A stretch of DNA of 64,000 nucleotides from Promicromonospora sukumoe 327MFSha3.1. Lineage in GTDB: Bacteria; Actinomycetota; Actinomycetes; Actinomycetales; Cellulomonadaceae. The notes beneath the pieces were generated by a model that made no database searches, had not been told where the DNA came from, and saw only the letters and a list, made by a program, of their open reading frames with translations. Location: contig NZ_ARQM01000013.1 of the NCBI RefSeq assembly GCF_000385135.1, forward strand, positions 248,001-312,000, written 5' to 3'. Positions 24,273 to 33,124 of the stretch are shown here, piece by piece; within the stretch, counting starts at the first letter, position 1; each line of letters begins with the position of its first letter. The position numbers and the translations under genes were made by a program.

Positions 24273-25271
24273 TCACATCCCCGCGGGGCACTCCTCGTCC
24301 GCCGCCTTGCGGAAGCACCCCACGAAGTGCCCGGGGGCGTGCTCGACCAGCCCGACGTCGTCGGCCGGGCCGCTCGCCGAACCGACGGACGCCTCGTCGC
24401 CGAGCGAGCGCCCCTGGGCCGCGAGCGCCTCGTGGTAGAGGCACCGCCCGGCCAGCCGCGCGGACCGCTGCGACTCCTCGGCCTCGACCTCCTCCCAGGT
24501 CCGGTCGAGGTGCGGCACCGACGCGAGCAGGTCGCGCGTGTAGGGGTGCAGCGGGTCGTCGAAGACGGCGGCGGTGGCGCCGCGCTCCACGACGCGTCCC
24601 TTGTAGAGGATGACCACGCGGTCCGACACGTAGTTGCCCAGCGAGAGGTCGTGGGTGACGAACAGGATGCCGAGGCCGCGCCCCTTGAGCTCGCCCAGCA
24701 GGTTGAGCACGTCGATGCGGGTCGAGGCGTCGAGCATGGAGATGATCTCGTCGGCCACGAGGAGCTCGATGTCGAGCAGCAGGGCGCGTGCGATGAGCAG
24801 CCGCTGGAGCTGCCCGCCGGAGAGCTGGTGCGGGAACTTGCCGAGGATGTCGCCGGGTTCGAGGCTGACCGCCCCCAGCGCCTCCTCCAGCTTCTCCCGC
24901 CAGGCGGCGCCGGAGACCCTCGGGAAGTAGGACCGCCGCAGCGTCTCGAACGTCCGGTCCACCTTGAAGATCGGGTTGAACGAGCTGAACGGGTCCTGGA
25001 ATACGCCCTGGACCTTGCGGTAGTAGTCGCGTCGCGCCCGGAACCCCAGCTTGGTGACGTCGCGGCCGTCGAACGTGATGCTGCCGCCCGTGGAGTCGAG
25101 CAGGTGGAGCACCATCTTGCCGATGGTCGACTTGCCGCTGCCGGACTCCCCGATGAGCGAGACCACCTCGCCGCGCTGCACGTCGAGGCTGACCTGCCGC
25201 ACGGCGTGCAGGTCGGAGGTGCCGAAGGTACCGGTCTTGTAGACCTTGTCGAGGGCCTCGATCGTCAGCAT
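24273..25271 (-). CDS. ABC transporter ATP-binding protein, OppF/DppF type
   Basis: This 332-residue ATPase is one of the two energising subunits of the importer encoded upstream. It carries Walker A GESGSGKST, the signature LSGGQLQRLLIARAL, Walker B LLVADEIISMLD and an H-loop TVTHD-like segment (LFVTHDLSL). A C-terminal Opp-type region holds Cys residues near residue 300 and at the end (GRCLYHEALA, HFVGCFRKAADEECPAGM). The ATG at 25271 shares one base with the stop of the preceding gene (TGATG), a sign of translational coupling. It is the last gene of the five-gene operon. Confidence 0.92.
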   Translation of the reverse strand: MLTIEALDKVYKTGTFGTSDLHAVRQVSLDVQRGEVVSLIGESGSGKSTIGKMVLHLLDSTGGSITFDGRDVTKLGFRARRDYYRKVQGVFQDPFSSFNPIFKVDRTFETLRRSYFPRVSGAAWREKLEEALGAVSLEPGDILGKFPHQLSGGQLQRLLIARALLLDIELLVADEIISMLDASTRIDVLNLLGELKGRGLGILFVTHDLSLGNYVSDRVVILYKGRVVERGATAAVFDDPLHPYTRDLLASVPHLDRTWEEVEAEESQRSARLAGRCLYHEALAAQGRSLGDEASVGSASGPADDVGLVEHAPGHFVGCFRKAADEECPAGM

Positions 25272-26221
25272 CAGCTCACCGCCCAGCACGCGACCTGGTG
25301 GCCCTCGGCCACCTCGCGGAAGGGCGGCGCCTCGGCGCACTTGTCGTGCGCCAGGGGGCAGCGGGCGCGGAACCGGCAGCCCGCGGGCGGGTCGAGCAGC
25401 GACGGCGGCCGCCCCTCGATCCCCTCGAGCTGCTGCTCCTCGTACCGGTCGCCCACCTTGGGCAGCGCCCCGATGAGCATCTTGGTGTACGGGTGCAGGG
25501 GCTCGTCGATGATCGTCCGGGCGGGCGCCTTCTCGGCGAGGTGCCCGGCGTACATGACCAGGATGGTGTCGGCCACCTGGAAGAGCACGGAGATGTCGTG
25601 CGTGATGACGATCATCGACCGCACGAACCCGTGGTCGCGGAACTCGACGAGCGCGCGGGCCACGGCCTTCTGCGAGGAGACGTCGAGCGCGGACGTCACC
25701 TCGTCGCCGATCAGGAGTGACGGGTTCAGCAGCGTGGAGAGCACCAGCACCACGCGCTGCTTCATGCCGCCGGACAGCTCGATCGGGTACCGCTTCAGCA
25801 CCTCGGCGTCGAGCCCGACGAGCTCCAGCCGCCGCTCCAGCTCGGGCAGCACGTCGGTGTACCGGACGTTGTGCGCGGCGAGCAGGTCGCGGATCATCCG
25901 GCCGATCTTGCGGGTCGGGTTCATCGCGGACATCGCGTACTGCGGGATGAGGGACACCTCGCGGTAGCGGTGGCGCCGCATGGCGCCGTCGTCGGCGATG
26001 GGCAGCTTCTCGCCGTCGAGGGCGACGGTGCCGCCCGCGTGCTTCATGCGGGTGTCGAGGCGGATGAGGGCCTTGCCGAGCGTCGTCTTGCCGCAGCCGG
26101 ACTCGCCGGCGATGCCCATGATCTCGCCGTCCGCCACCTCGAAGGTGACGCCGTCGAGCGCCTTCACGTCGCCACGCAGGGTGCGGTAGTGGACCCGGAG
26201 GTCGGTCACGGAAAGGGACAT
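25271..26221 (-). CDS. ABC transporter ATP-binding protein, OppD/DppD type
   Basis: This 316-residue ATPase has Walker A GESGCGKTTLGKAL, the Q-loop within SLIPQYAMSAMNP, signature LSGGMKQRVVLVL, Walker B LLIGDEVTSALD and the oligopeptide-type C-terminal Cys motif (GCRFRARCPLAHDKCAEAPP), which in some family members binds an iron-sulphur cluster. It pairs with the DppF-type protein downstream. Start and stop both overlap the neighbouring genes in TGATG arrangements. Confidence 0.93.
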   Translation of the reverse strand: MSLSVTDLRVHYRTLRGDVKALDGVTFEVADGEIMGIAGESGCGKTTLGKALIRLDTRMKHAGGTVALDGEKLPIADDGAMRRHRYREVSLIPQYAMSAMNPTRKIGRMIRDLLAAHNVRYTDVLPELERRLELVGLDAEVLKRYPIELSGGMKQRVVLVLSTLLNPSLLIGDEVTSALDVSSQKAVARALVEFRDHGFVRSMIVITHDISVLFQVADTILVMYAGHLAEKAPARTIIDEPLHPYTKMLIGALPKVGDRYEEQQLEGIEGRPPSLLDPPAGCRFRARCPLAHDKCAEAPPFREVAEGHQVACWAVS

Positions 26222-27174
26222 CACATCTCCCGCAGCTTGGGGTTGAAGACCTCGTCGAGACCGACGTTCATGATGTACAGCGAGCCCACGATGAGCGTGA
26301 TCCCCAGCCCCGGCGGGATGAACCACCACCACAGCCCCAGATGGAGCGCGCTCCACTGCACGGCCTGGTTCATCATCAGGCCGAGCGACATGGCATTCGT
26401 GGGCCCGAGCCCGATGAAGTCGAGCGACGCCGCCGTCAGGATGGACCCGCCGAACAGCAGCACGAACGTCATGAAGAGGTAGGAGTACATGTTGGGCGCC
26501 ACCTCGCGCCGCAGGATGGTGCCCACCCCCACCCCGGACAGTCGCGCCAGGTCGATGAAGTCCCGCGAGCGCAGCGACAGGGTCTGCGCGCGCACCGCGC
26601 GCGCCACCCACGGCCAGCTGAACACGCCGATGTACAGCGCCTGCATCGGCACGCTGCGCACGCCCAGGTAGGCGTTGATGATGATGAGCACCACGAAGCC
26701 GGGGATGACCAGGACCACGTTGGTGAGCATGTTGAGCAGCTCGTCGATCAGGCCGCCGCGGTAGCCCGCGACGAACCCGATGGCCATGCCGATGACGGCG
26801 GCCACGCCGCCGCCCAGCAGGCCCACCAGGAACGTGGACCGCAGGCCCGCGACGAACTGCGCGAAGACGTCCTGCCCGAACGTCGTCGTGCCGAACGGGA
26901 AGTCCGCGGACGGCGGCGCCATGGGCGGCCCCGCGTAGTCCATCGGCGCGAACTTCAGGAACAGCGGCCCGAGCAGCCCCAGCAGCAGGAACGCGAGCAC
27001 CACCACCGAGCCGATCACGACCTTGGGGTTGCGCAGCGCGAAGTACAGCGTCTCGCGTACGTCTCCCCCGGGCTTCCGGCTGCCCGACGGCGCCGGGGTC
27101 GCCCCGGGCGGCTCGGTCGCCTCGGTGGCTGCACCCCGCTGGTCGAGCTTGTCGAGACCCAGTCCCTGGCTCAT
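26221..27174 (-). CDS. ABC transporter permease, OppC/DppC type
   Basis: This 317-residue inner-membrane subunit has the N-terminal OppC segment, TM1 (VVIGSVVVLAFLLLGLLG), a periplasmic region and a five-helix permease core with the ATPase-contacting EAA-like loop (RSRDFIDLARLSGVGVGTIL). The ATG at 27174 gives [14 protein letters not shown]. The codons for GLDKLDQ come from a copy of the dispersed 19-base repeat at 27141-27159, so the first 40 residues (Thr/Pro/Gly-rich) look like a recent extension. The start overlaps the stop of the DppB-type gene (ATGA). Confidence 0.92.
   Translation of the reverse strand: MSQGLGLDKLDQRGAATEATEPPGATPAPSGSRKPGGDVRETLYFALRNPKVVIGSVVVLAFLLLGLLGPLFLKFAPMDYAGPPMAPPSADFPFGTTTFGQDVFAQFVAGLRSTFLVGLLGGGVAAVIGMAIGFVAGYRGGLIDELLNMLTNVVLVIPGFVVLIIINAYLGVRSVPMQALYIGVFSWPWVARAVRAQTLSLRSRDFIDLARLSGVGVGTILRREVAPNMYSYLFMTFVLLFGGSILTAASLDFIGLGPTNAMSLGLMMNQAVQWSALHLGLWWWFIPPGLGITLIVGSLYIMNVGLDEVFNPKLREM
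27141..27159. repeat. GGTCGAGCTTGTCGAGACC element inside a permease gene
   Basis: An exact copy of the 19-base element found at 10296 and 40649. It lies in the first 12 codons of the DppC-type permease. Confidence 0.75.
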
Positions 27175-28166
27175 GCGGTAGCCCCCGTCAGTCCGGTCCG
27201 CGTGCGGGGGTCCACCAGCACGTAGACGATGTCGATCACGAAGTTGGCCAGGAGCACGCCGATCACCACGAACAGCAGGGTGCCCTGCAGCAGGAAGAAG
27301 TCCTGGTTCTGGATAGCGGACAGCACGAGCTTGCCCAGGCCCGGGTACGCGAACACGATCTCGGTCACCAGGGCGCCGCCCAGGATGGTGCCGAGCTGCA
27401 GCGCCAGGCCCGTGATCTGCGGCAGCATCGCGTTGCGGAACGCGTACTGCCGCACGAGCCGCTTGGGCGCGCCGAGCGCGGACAGGTAGTTCGCGTAGTC
27501 GGACTCGAGCTCGTAGATGATCAGGTTGCGCATGCCGATCGCCCAGCCGCCCAGCGAGACCAGGAACAGCGAGAGGAACGGCAGCACCCAGTGCTGCAGC
27601 AGGTCGCCCGCGAACGCCCACGACCACTGCGGCACCATGCCGAAGTCGTAGCCGCCCGCCACGGGGAACCACCCGAGCGCCACGCCGAAGCCCCACGCGA
27701 GCAGGATCGCGAGCCACATGTACGGCATGGCCGTGATGAGGTACCCGACGGGCAGGGCCACGTTGTCGAGCCAGCGGCTGCGCGCCGCCATGGCCCCCAC
27801 GCTGTTGCCGACCACGAAGCTCAGCAGGATCGCGGGGATCATGATGCCGAGCGTGTACGGCACGGCGTCGAGCACGACCTGGGCCACGGGCGCGGGGAAC
27901 AGCCACACGCTCGTGCCCAGGTCGCCGCGGAACAGCGCGGCCCAGTAGTTCAGGTACTGCTGCCACAGCGGCAGGTCGAGCCCGAACGTCTGCTCGTAGT
28001 ACGCGGTCATGGCCGCGATCGTCTCGGGGTGCTGGACGGCGGCGCGCGCCACCATCCGCTGGACCGGATCCCCCGGCATGAGCCGGGGGATCAGCCAGTT
28101 CAGTGTGACCGCGACGACGAACGTCAGCCCGTAGATCACGGTCTTACGAGCGAGATAGCCGCGCAT
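27171..28166 (-). CDS. ABC transporter permease, OppB/DppB type
   Basis: This 331-residue permease has TM1 (TVIYGLTFVVAVTLNWLIPR), the conserved RLMPGDP motif, a long external loop, and the transmembrane core with the EAA-like loop (SALGAPKRLVRQYAFRNAML) that contacts the ATPases. It starts at the ATG at 28166, three bases downstream of the binding-protein stop. The OppB/OppC pair forms the channel of peptide, nickel or oligosaccharide importers. Confidence 0.92.
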   Translation of the reverse strand: MRGYLARKTVIYGLTFVVAVTLNWLIPRLMPGDPVQRMVARAAVQHPETIAAMTAYYEQTFGLDLPLWQQYLNYWAALFRGDLGTSVWLFPAPVAQVVLDAVPYTLGIMIPAILLSFVVGNSVGAMAARSRWLDNVALPVGYLITAMPYMWLAILLAWGFGVALGWFPVAGGYDFGMVPQWSWAFAGDLLQHWVLPFLSLFLVSLGGWAIGMRNLIIYELESDYANYLSALGAPKRLVRQYAFRNAMLPQITGLALQLGTILGGALVTEIVFAYPGLGKLVLSAIQNQDFFLLQGTLLFVVIGVLLANFVIDIVYVLVDPRTRTGLTGATA

Positions 28167-28169
28167 ACG

Positions 28170-29939
28170 TCAGGAGGCCGGCTCGAGGGCGAGCAGCGTG
28201 TTGATGCCGCCCATCTGCACGTACCCGTTCCACATCACCGGGAAGTACGCGTCCTCGCGGCCCTCCTTGGGCCAGTTGGTCCACTGCGACTCGTTGTACT
28301 GCGCCCACGCGCCGTTGTACCAGAGCGGGATGGCGGGCAGGTCGGTCATGAACTTCTCCTGCACCTTCGACAGCGTCTCGGAGAACTCCGGCGTGCCGCT
28401 CTCGGTGCGCGACAGGTCCTCGACCAGCTCCCAGGCCTCCTCGTCCTCGTAGCGGCCGAAGTTGCCCGCCAGCATCTGCTCCTGGATCGGCTGGTAGAAC
28501 GCGTAGTTGTAGTAGGTCCACGGCGTGTTGCTCACGCCCGCGTTGCCGTTGATCACCAGGTCGAAGTCGCCGGTGGCCCGGGCGTCGTCGACGGCGCCCG
28601 CGTCGGGGAAGTCGGCGGTGACCTTGATGCCGACGGCGGAGGCGTCCTCGGCGATGACGCGCGCGGCCTCCATCCAGTCGGTCCAGCCCGCGGGGACGAT
28701 CAGCTTCAGGTCGATCGCCTCGCCGTCGGGCGACTCGACGAACCCGTCGCCGTCGGTGTCCTCGTAGCCGGCGTCGGCCAGGATCGACTTGGCCTCCTCG
28801 GCGTCGAACGTGAAGCCGTGCTCGGCCACGACGTCCTCGTCGTAGTACTCCTCGAACGCCGGGACCAGGCCCGACGGGTGCGCCTTGGCCACGAGGCCGC
28901 CGTACGCGTTCGTCACGATCTTGTCGACGTCGATGGACCGCGCGAGCGCCTGCCGGAAGTCGACGTCGTCCATCGGGGGCCGCGTCTGGTTCGGGATCAG
29001 GTTCGCCGACGCCGCCGCCAGCATGTACGGCTCACCGTCGTAGTAGGTGCTCACCTGGCCGGAGTCGGCGAGCTGGTTGACGCCGGGCAGGAAGTTGTTG
29101 CTCAGGTCGAGGCCGCCGGACAGCATCATGCCGAGCGCCACCTCGTTGGAGGTGTTCACGACGTCGACGATGTACTTCATCGGCATCTCGTAGCCGAGCT
29201 CGGCGCGCGCCCACCAGTCGTCGTTGCGCTCCCAGACCATGCGGTCCTGGCCGACGGCGGAGAACTTGAAGGCGCCGGACCCGATCGGGTCCTCGTTCGG
29301 GTTGGACAGGAGCTCCTCGTCCGACCAGTCGCCCATGATGTGCTCCGGCACCACCATCGTGCTGTAGAGCCAGTTGTCCCACTCCTGGTAGCGGGGGTCG
29401 GAGAAGGTGAACTTCACGGTCGTCGCGTCGGTCGCCTCGACCTTGTCGAGCCAGGTCCACAGGTTGCTGTACGGCACGGCGTCGACCTTGCCGAGCTCGG
29501 TGGTGAAGACGACGTCGTCGGCGTCGAGCGTCTCGCCGTCCTGCCAGGTCAGGCCCTCGCGGAGCGTGAGCTCGTAAGTCTTGTCGTCCGTCCACTCGCC
29601 GCCCTCGGCGAGCCAGGGCGTCAGCTCGAGGGTGATCGGGTCGAACTGGAACAACGGCTCGTAGACCAGGCCGCGCGCGCCCGTGGCGTGCCCCGAGCTC
29701 GGGATCGGGTTCCACGACGTGGGCGGGCCCCACTGGGTGCCGCTCGTGAAGAGCGTCTCCTCGCGCGGGTACTCGGCCACGAGCTCGTTGGCCGAGTCCA
29801 TGCCCTCCGCCGAGGCGTAGGGGTTGGACGTCGTGGGTGCGCTCCCACCGCCACCGGAACAACCGGCGAGCAGCACGCCGGCCACGGAGGCCGCCGCCAG
29901 GGCGAGCACGCCCCGGGACCTGGTCTGTCGAAGGAACAT
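28170..29939 (-). CDS. ABC transporter substrate-binding lipoprotein, family 5
   Basis: The 589-residue lipoprotein starts at the ATG at 29939, giving a short signal (MFLRQTRSRGVLALAAASVA) and lipobox LLAGC. The remainder is the SBP_bac_5 fold with typical segments RGLVYEPLFQFDP, LREGLTWQDGETLDADDVVF and FRQALARSIDVDKI. Family 5 binds peptides but also cello- and other oligosaccharides. The start of the mature protein (GTQWGPPTSWNPIPSS) and its many aromatic residues recall the cellobiose/oligosaccharide-binding branch. In a lineage known for plant-polymer breakdown this is plausible, but the ligand is inference. First gene of the operon. Confidence 0.88.
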   Translation of the reverse strand: MFLRQTRSRGVLALAAASVAGVLLAGCSGGGGSAPTTSNPYASAEGMDSANELVAEYPREETLFTSGTQWGPPTSWNPIPSSGHATGARGLVYEPLFQFDPITLELTPWLAEGGEWTDDKTYELTLREGLTWQDGETLDADDVVFTTELGKVDAVPYSNLWTWLDKVEATDATTVKFTFSDPRYQEWDNWLYSTMVVPEHIMGDWSDEELLSNPNEDPIGSGAFKFSAVGQDRMVWERNDDWWARAELGYEMPMKYIVDVVNTSNEVALGMMLSGGLDLSNNFLPGVNQLADSGQVSTYYDGEPYMLAAASANLIPNQTRPPMDDVDFRQALARSIDVDKIVTNAYGGLVAKAHPSGLVPAFEEYYDEDVVAEHGFTFDAEEAKSILADAGYEDTDGDGFVESPDGEAIDLKLIVPAGWTDWMEAARVIAEDASAVGIKVTADFPDAGAVDDARATGDFDLVINGNAGVSNTPWTYYNYAFYQPIQEQMLAGNFGRYEDEEAWELVEDLSRTESGTPEFSETLSKVQEKFMTDLPAIPLWYNGAWAQYNESQWTNWPKEGREDAYFPVMWNGYVQMGGINTLLALEPAS

Positions 29940-30178
29940 CGTCGATCCTCTCCGCCCGCACGGCCGTCGTGCGGACCAGGCGCCTCGTCGCGCCGGGTTG
30001 CTGAGCATCGTTGTGCCTCGGCGAGGTATTGGTCAAGGTTTGTCACCTATGTTGCGCAATTGACACCTACGCCCGACCCGGGCGCTTAGCGCGCCGGGCC
30101 GGGCGGACGTTAGGCTGTGTGCGCCGGTCGGGCCCAGCCCGGCCGCCGCACGCGGTTCTCCCACCGGGAGAGGCGCGA

Positions 30179-30251
30179 GCGCCTGTAGCTCAGTGGATAG
30201 AGCACCGCTCTCCTAAAGCGGGTGTCGGCAGTTCGAGTCTGCCCAGGCGCA
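30179..30251 (+). tRNA. tRNA-Arg (anticodon CCT)
   Basis: A 73-nt cloverleaf: acceptor GCGCCTG pairs with CAGGCGC, D arm GCTC...GAGC, anticodon stem CCGCT/AGCGG with loop CTCCTAA (anticodon CCT, reads AGG), T arm with GTTCGAGTC. CCA is not encoded. The 3' end touches the stop codon of the convergent MFS gene at 30253. Confidence 0.95.
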
Positions 30252-30252
30252 C

Positions 30253-31515
30253 CTACCGGTCGACGAGCTGCCCGGCGGGCACCGCCGGGCGCTCGGGCTC
30301 CTGATGTGCCGGCTCCAGTCGCGCGGCGCGCGCCTCGGCCCGCTCCCCGCCCCGCACGAGCGCGGCCACCACCATGACGACGAGCCCGGCCAGGGTCACG
30401 GCGGCGCCGGCCCACAGCGGCGACGTGTACCCGAGGCCGGCGGCGAGCGTCAGCCCGCCCACCCAGGCGCCGAACGCGTTGCCGATGTTGAACGCCGCGA
30501 TGTTCGCGCCGGAGGCGAGCGTGGGCGCCGCCGACGCGTGCCGCATGACCCGCATCTGCAGCCCCGGCACGGTCGCGAAGCCGACGGCGCCCATCAGCAC
30601 CAGGCTGATCATGGTCGCGACCTGGCTGGTCGCGGTGAGCGCGAAGACGGCCAGCACCACGGTGAGCAGCACCAGCAGGGTGAGCAGGGTGGCCCCGAGG
30701 TTCTTGTCCGCGGCCTTGCCGCCCACCAGGTTGCCCGCGAACAGGCCCGCCCCGAACAGGATCAGCAGCCAGGGCACGGTCGAGCTCGCGAACCCGCTGA
30801 CCTCGGTGAGCGTGAACGCGATGTACGTGAAGGCGCCGAACATGCCGCCGTAGCCCAGCACGGTCACGGCGATGGACAGCCAGACCTGCGGCGCGCGGAA
30901 CGCCGCGAGCTCGCCGCGCAGGCCCGGACCGGCCTGCCCGCTCGGCCCCGCGACGTCGTCGGGCACGCCTACCCGGGCCGGGACCAGCAGCGCGATGCCG
31001 ATGAATGCGAGCACGCCGATGCCGGTGATGGCCCAGAAGGTGGAACGCCAGCCGGCCGCCTGGCCGAGCAGGGTGCCGAACGGCACGCCCAGCACGTTGG
31101 CGACGGTCAGGCCCGCGAACATGATCGAGATGGCGGCGGCGCGCCGGTCGCGGGCGACCAGGTCGGCCGCGACGACCGCGCCGATGCCGAAGAACGCGCC
31201 GTGGCACAGGGCCGCGACGACCCGGCCGAGCATCATCAGCTCGTACGTCGGTGCCACGGCGGACACCAGGTTGCCCGCGATGAACAGGATCATCAGGCCG
31301 AGCAGGGCCTTCTTGCGGTCCACCCGGGTCAGCGCGGCGGTGAGACCGACCGCACCGACCGCGACGGACAGCGCGTAGCCGGAGATGAGGTATCCGGCGA
31401 CGGTCTCGGTGACGCCGAAGTCCGTGGCCACCTCGGGCAGCAGGCCCATGATGACGAACTCGGTGAGGCCGATCCCGAAGCCCCCGATGGCGAGGGCCCA
31501 CAGGGCGACAGGCAT
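30253..31515 (-). CDS. MFS transporter, DHA1/AraJ-like sugar or drug exporter
   Basis: This 420-residue protein has 12 predicted membrane segments. It begins MPVALWALAIGGFGIGLTEF, typical of the AraJ/YdhP branch (GLTEFVIMGLLPEVA), and TM3-TM4 contain SGYALSVAVGAV and GRVVAALCHGAFFGIGAVVA. Members export arabinose-like sugars, chloramphenicol and other compounds. The ATG at 31515 follows AAGGAGCACTGTC. It sits 61 bases downstream of the aldo/keto reductase gene on the same strand, likely one operon under the divergent MarR regulator. Confidence 0.87.
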   Translation of the reverse strand: MPVALWALAIGGFGIGLTEFVIMGLLPEVATDFGVTETVAGYLISGYALSVAVGAVGLTAALTRVDRKKALLGLMILFIAGNLVSAVAPTYELMMLGRVVAALCHGAFFGIGAVVAADLVARDRRAAAISIMFAGLTVANVLGVPFGTLLGQAAGWRSTFWAITGIGVLAFIGIALLVPARVGVPDDVAGPSGQAGPGLRGELAAFRAPQVWLSIAVTVLGYGGMFGAFTYIAFTLTEVSGFASSTVPWLLILFGAGLFAGNLVGGKAADKNLGATLLTLLVLLTVVLAVFALTATSQVATMISLVLMGAVGFATVPGLQMRVMRHASAAPTLASGANIAAFNIGNAFGAWVGGLTLAAGLGYTSPLWAGAAVTLAGLVVMVVAALVRGGERAEARAARLEPAHQEPERPAVPAGQLVDR

Positions 31516-31576
31516 GACAGTGCTCCTTGAGGTGCTGGGGGTGCTGGTGTCTGGACGGCGGTGCCGGCGGGGCCCG

Positions 31577-32437
31577 TCAGCCGTCGAAGCGGTCCGGGTG
31601 CGGGCCGGTGCGGCCGTCCCGGTCGAGGGCGTCGATCGCGGCGACCTCCTGCGCGGTGAGCTCGAACCCGAGCACGTCGAGGTTCGAGGCGATGCGCGCG
31701 GGCGTGACCGACTTGGGGATCACGACGTTCCCGTGCTGCAGGTGCCAGCGCAGCACCACCTGCGCGGCGGAGACCCCGTGCGCCTCGGCGGCGCCGGCCA
31801 CGGCAGCCTCGTCGAGCACCGCGCCCTGCGCGAGCGGGCTCCACGCCTCGGTGACGATGCCCAGGCCCGCGTGGTGGGCGCGCAGCTCGCGCTGCTGCAG
31901 GGCGGGGTGCAGCTCCACCTGGTTGACGACGGGGCGCACGCCGGTCGCGGCGACGATCGCGTCGAGGTGTGCCGGCTGGAAGTTCGAGACGCCGATCTCC
32001 CGGACCAGGCCGGCCTCGCGGGCCTCGACGAGCCCCTCCCAGGCGGCGACGTACTGCCCGCGGGCCGCGGCCGGCCAGTGGATCAGGTACAGGTCGAGGG
32101 CGTCGAGGCCCAGCAGCTCCAGGCTGCGCTCGAGGGCCGGGCGCACGGCGTCGCGCGCCATGGAGTCGGTCCACAGCTTGCTCGTGACGAACAGGTCGTC
32201 GCGGGCCAGGCCGGACTCCGCCAGTGCGCGGCCCACGCCCGCCTCGTTGCCGTAGACGGCGGCGGTGTCGACGCTGCGGTACCCGGCCTCCAGCGCGTGG
32301 CCGACGGCGCGGGTGGTCTCGGCGTCGGGCACCTGGAAGACGCCGAACCCGATCTGCGGCATGGTCGCGCCCGGGCGGGCGGCGTTGGGGAGGGCGACGG
32401 CGGGGGTCAGGGCAGAGGTCGAGGCGGGGGAAGACAT
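31577..32437 (-). CDS. aldo/keto reductase
   Basis: This 286-residue NADPH-dependent reductase has the AKR barrel with all four catalytic residues in their usual motifs: Asp in YRSVDTAAVYGNE, Tyr in the same segment, Lys in VTSKLW and His in YLIHWP. The cofactor motifs IGVSNFQPAHLD and PKSVTPARIASNLDV are present. It belongs to the 2,5-diketogluconate reductase-like (AKR5) group. The ATG at 32437 is preceded by AAGGAG; the longer frame to 32488 lacks a site. It is divergent from a MarR gene, and the shared intergenic region holds direct repeats. Confidence 0.92.
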   Translation of the reverse strand: MSSPASTSALTPAVALPNAARPGATMPQIGFGVFQVPDAETTRAVGHALEAGYRSVDTAAVYGNEAGVGRALAESGLARDDLFVTSKLWTDSMARDAVRPALERSLELLGLDALDLYLIHWPAAARGQYVAAWEGLVEAREAGLVREIGVSNFQPAHLDAIVAATGVRPVVNQVELHPALQQRELRAHHAGLGIVTEAWSPLAQGAVLDEAAVAGAAEAHGVSAAQVVLRWHLQHGNVVIPKSVTPARIASNLDVLGFELTAQEVAAIDALDRDGRTGPHPDRFDG

Positions 32438-32502
32438 GAGGGCTCCTTGCTGTTCTCCGAACGGTGCCTGCTGCGCGTACGCGGACACCAGGCGGACGCG
32501 TT

Positions 32503-32566
32503 TAGTTGCACGCGCCTCCTAGATAGTTGCACGCGCGCACTAGTTGCACAAGCGCTATAGTTGGAG
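32503..32566. promoter_or_regulatory. TAGTTGCAC direct repeats in the AKR / marR intergenic region
   Basis: TAGTTGCAC occurs at 32503, 32524 and 32541, and a partial copy TAGTTGGAG at 32558. Spacings are 21, 17 and 17 bases, all on the same strand. The array lies between the divergent aldo/keto reductase and MarR genes, where the regulator is likely to bind. Confidence 0.55.
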
Positions 32567-32595
32567 ACCGGAATCACGCCCGCGAAGGAGGGCCC

Positions 32596-33045
32596 ATGGG
32601 AATCGCCGACGACGCCGTCGAGATCCGTGCCCAGGGCTGGCGAACGCTCGCCGCGCTGCACGGCATGATCGACACCGCGCTCGAGCGCGCGCTGCAGGCC
32701 GAGCACGGCCTGTCCGTCGTGGAGTACACCGTGCTGGACGCGCTGTCCCGGCAGGACGGCTGGCACATGCGCATGCAGCAGCTCGGCCGCGCGACGGCGC
32801 TCTCGCCGAGTGCCACGACGCGCCTGGTCAACCGCCTGGAGGACCGCGCGCTGCTCACGCGCGTGCTGTGCCAGGACGACCGGCGCGGCATCTACACCGA
32901 GCTCACGAAGGCCGGTGAGAAGCTGCTGGTGGCCGCGCGCCCGACGCACGACCGCGCGCTGCACGAGGCTCTGCAGGAGGCGGAACAGGTGCCGGAGCTG
33001 GCCTCGCTCGTCGGCACGCTGGGCGGGGTGGGCGCGGCGGTCTGA
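32596..33045 (+). CDS. MarR family transcriptional regulator
   Basis: This 149-residue dimeric repressor-type protein has a central winged helix (MRMQQLGRATALSPSATTRL as recognition part, then RVLCQDDRRGIYTELTKAGE as wing). The ATG at 32596 follows GAAGGAGGG. It is divergent from an aldo/keto reductase and an MFS exporter, a common arrangement for MarR control of detoxification. The TAGTTGCAC repeats upstream are the likely operators. The ligand is unknown. Confidence 0.9.
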   Translation: MGIADDAVEIRAQGWRTLAALHGMIDTALERALQAEHGLSVVEYTVLDALSRQDGWHMRMQQLGRATALSPSATTRLVNRLEDRALLTRVLCQDDRRGIYTELTKAGEKLLVAARPTHDRALHEALQEAEQVPELASLVGTLGGVGAAV

Positions 33046-33124
33046 CCCGGCCTGCCCGGAAGCGCGCGAATGCGACGGCGGGATCCCGCCAGCATCACGG
33101 TGTCCGGCCGTCGAGGCTTGGGCC

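Noticed and set aside
32503-32566. Repeats near the MarR gene as a CRISPR array.
   Set aside because: The units are 9 bases with short irregular spacers and no cas genes are near. No CRISPR array was seen anywhere in the window.
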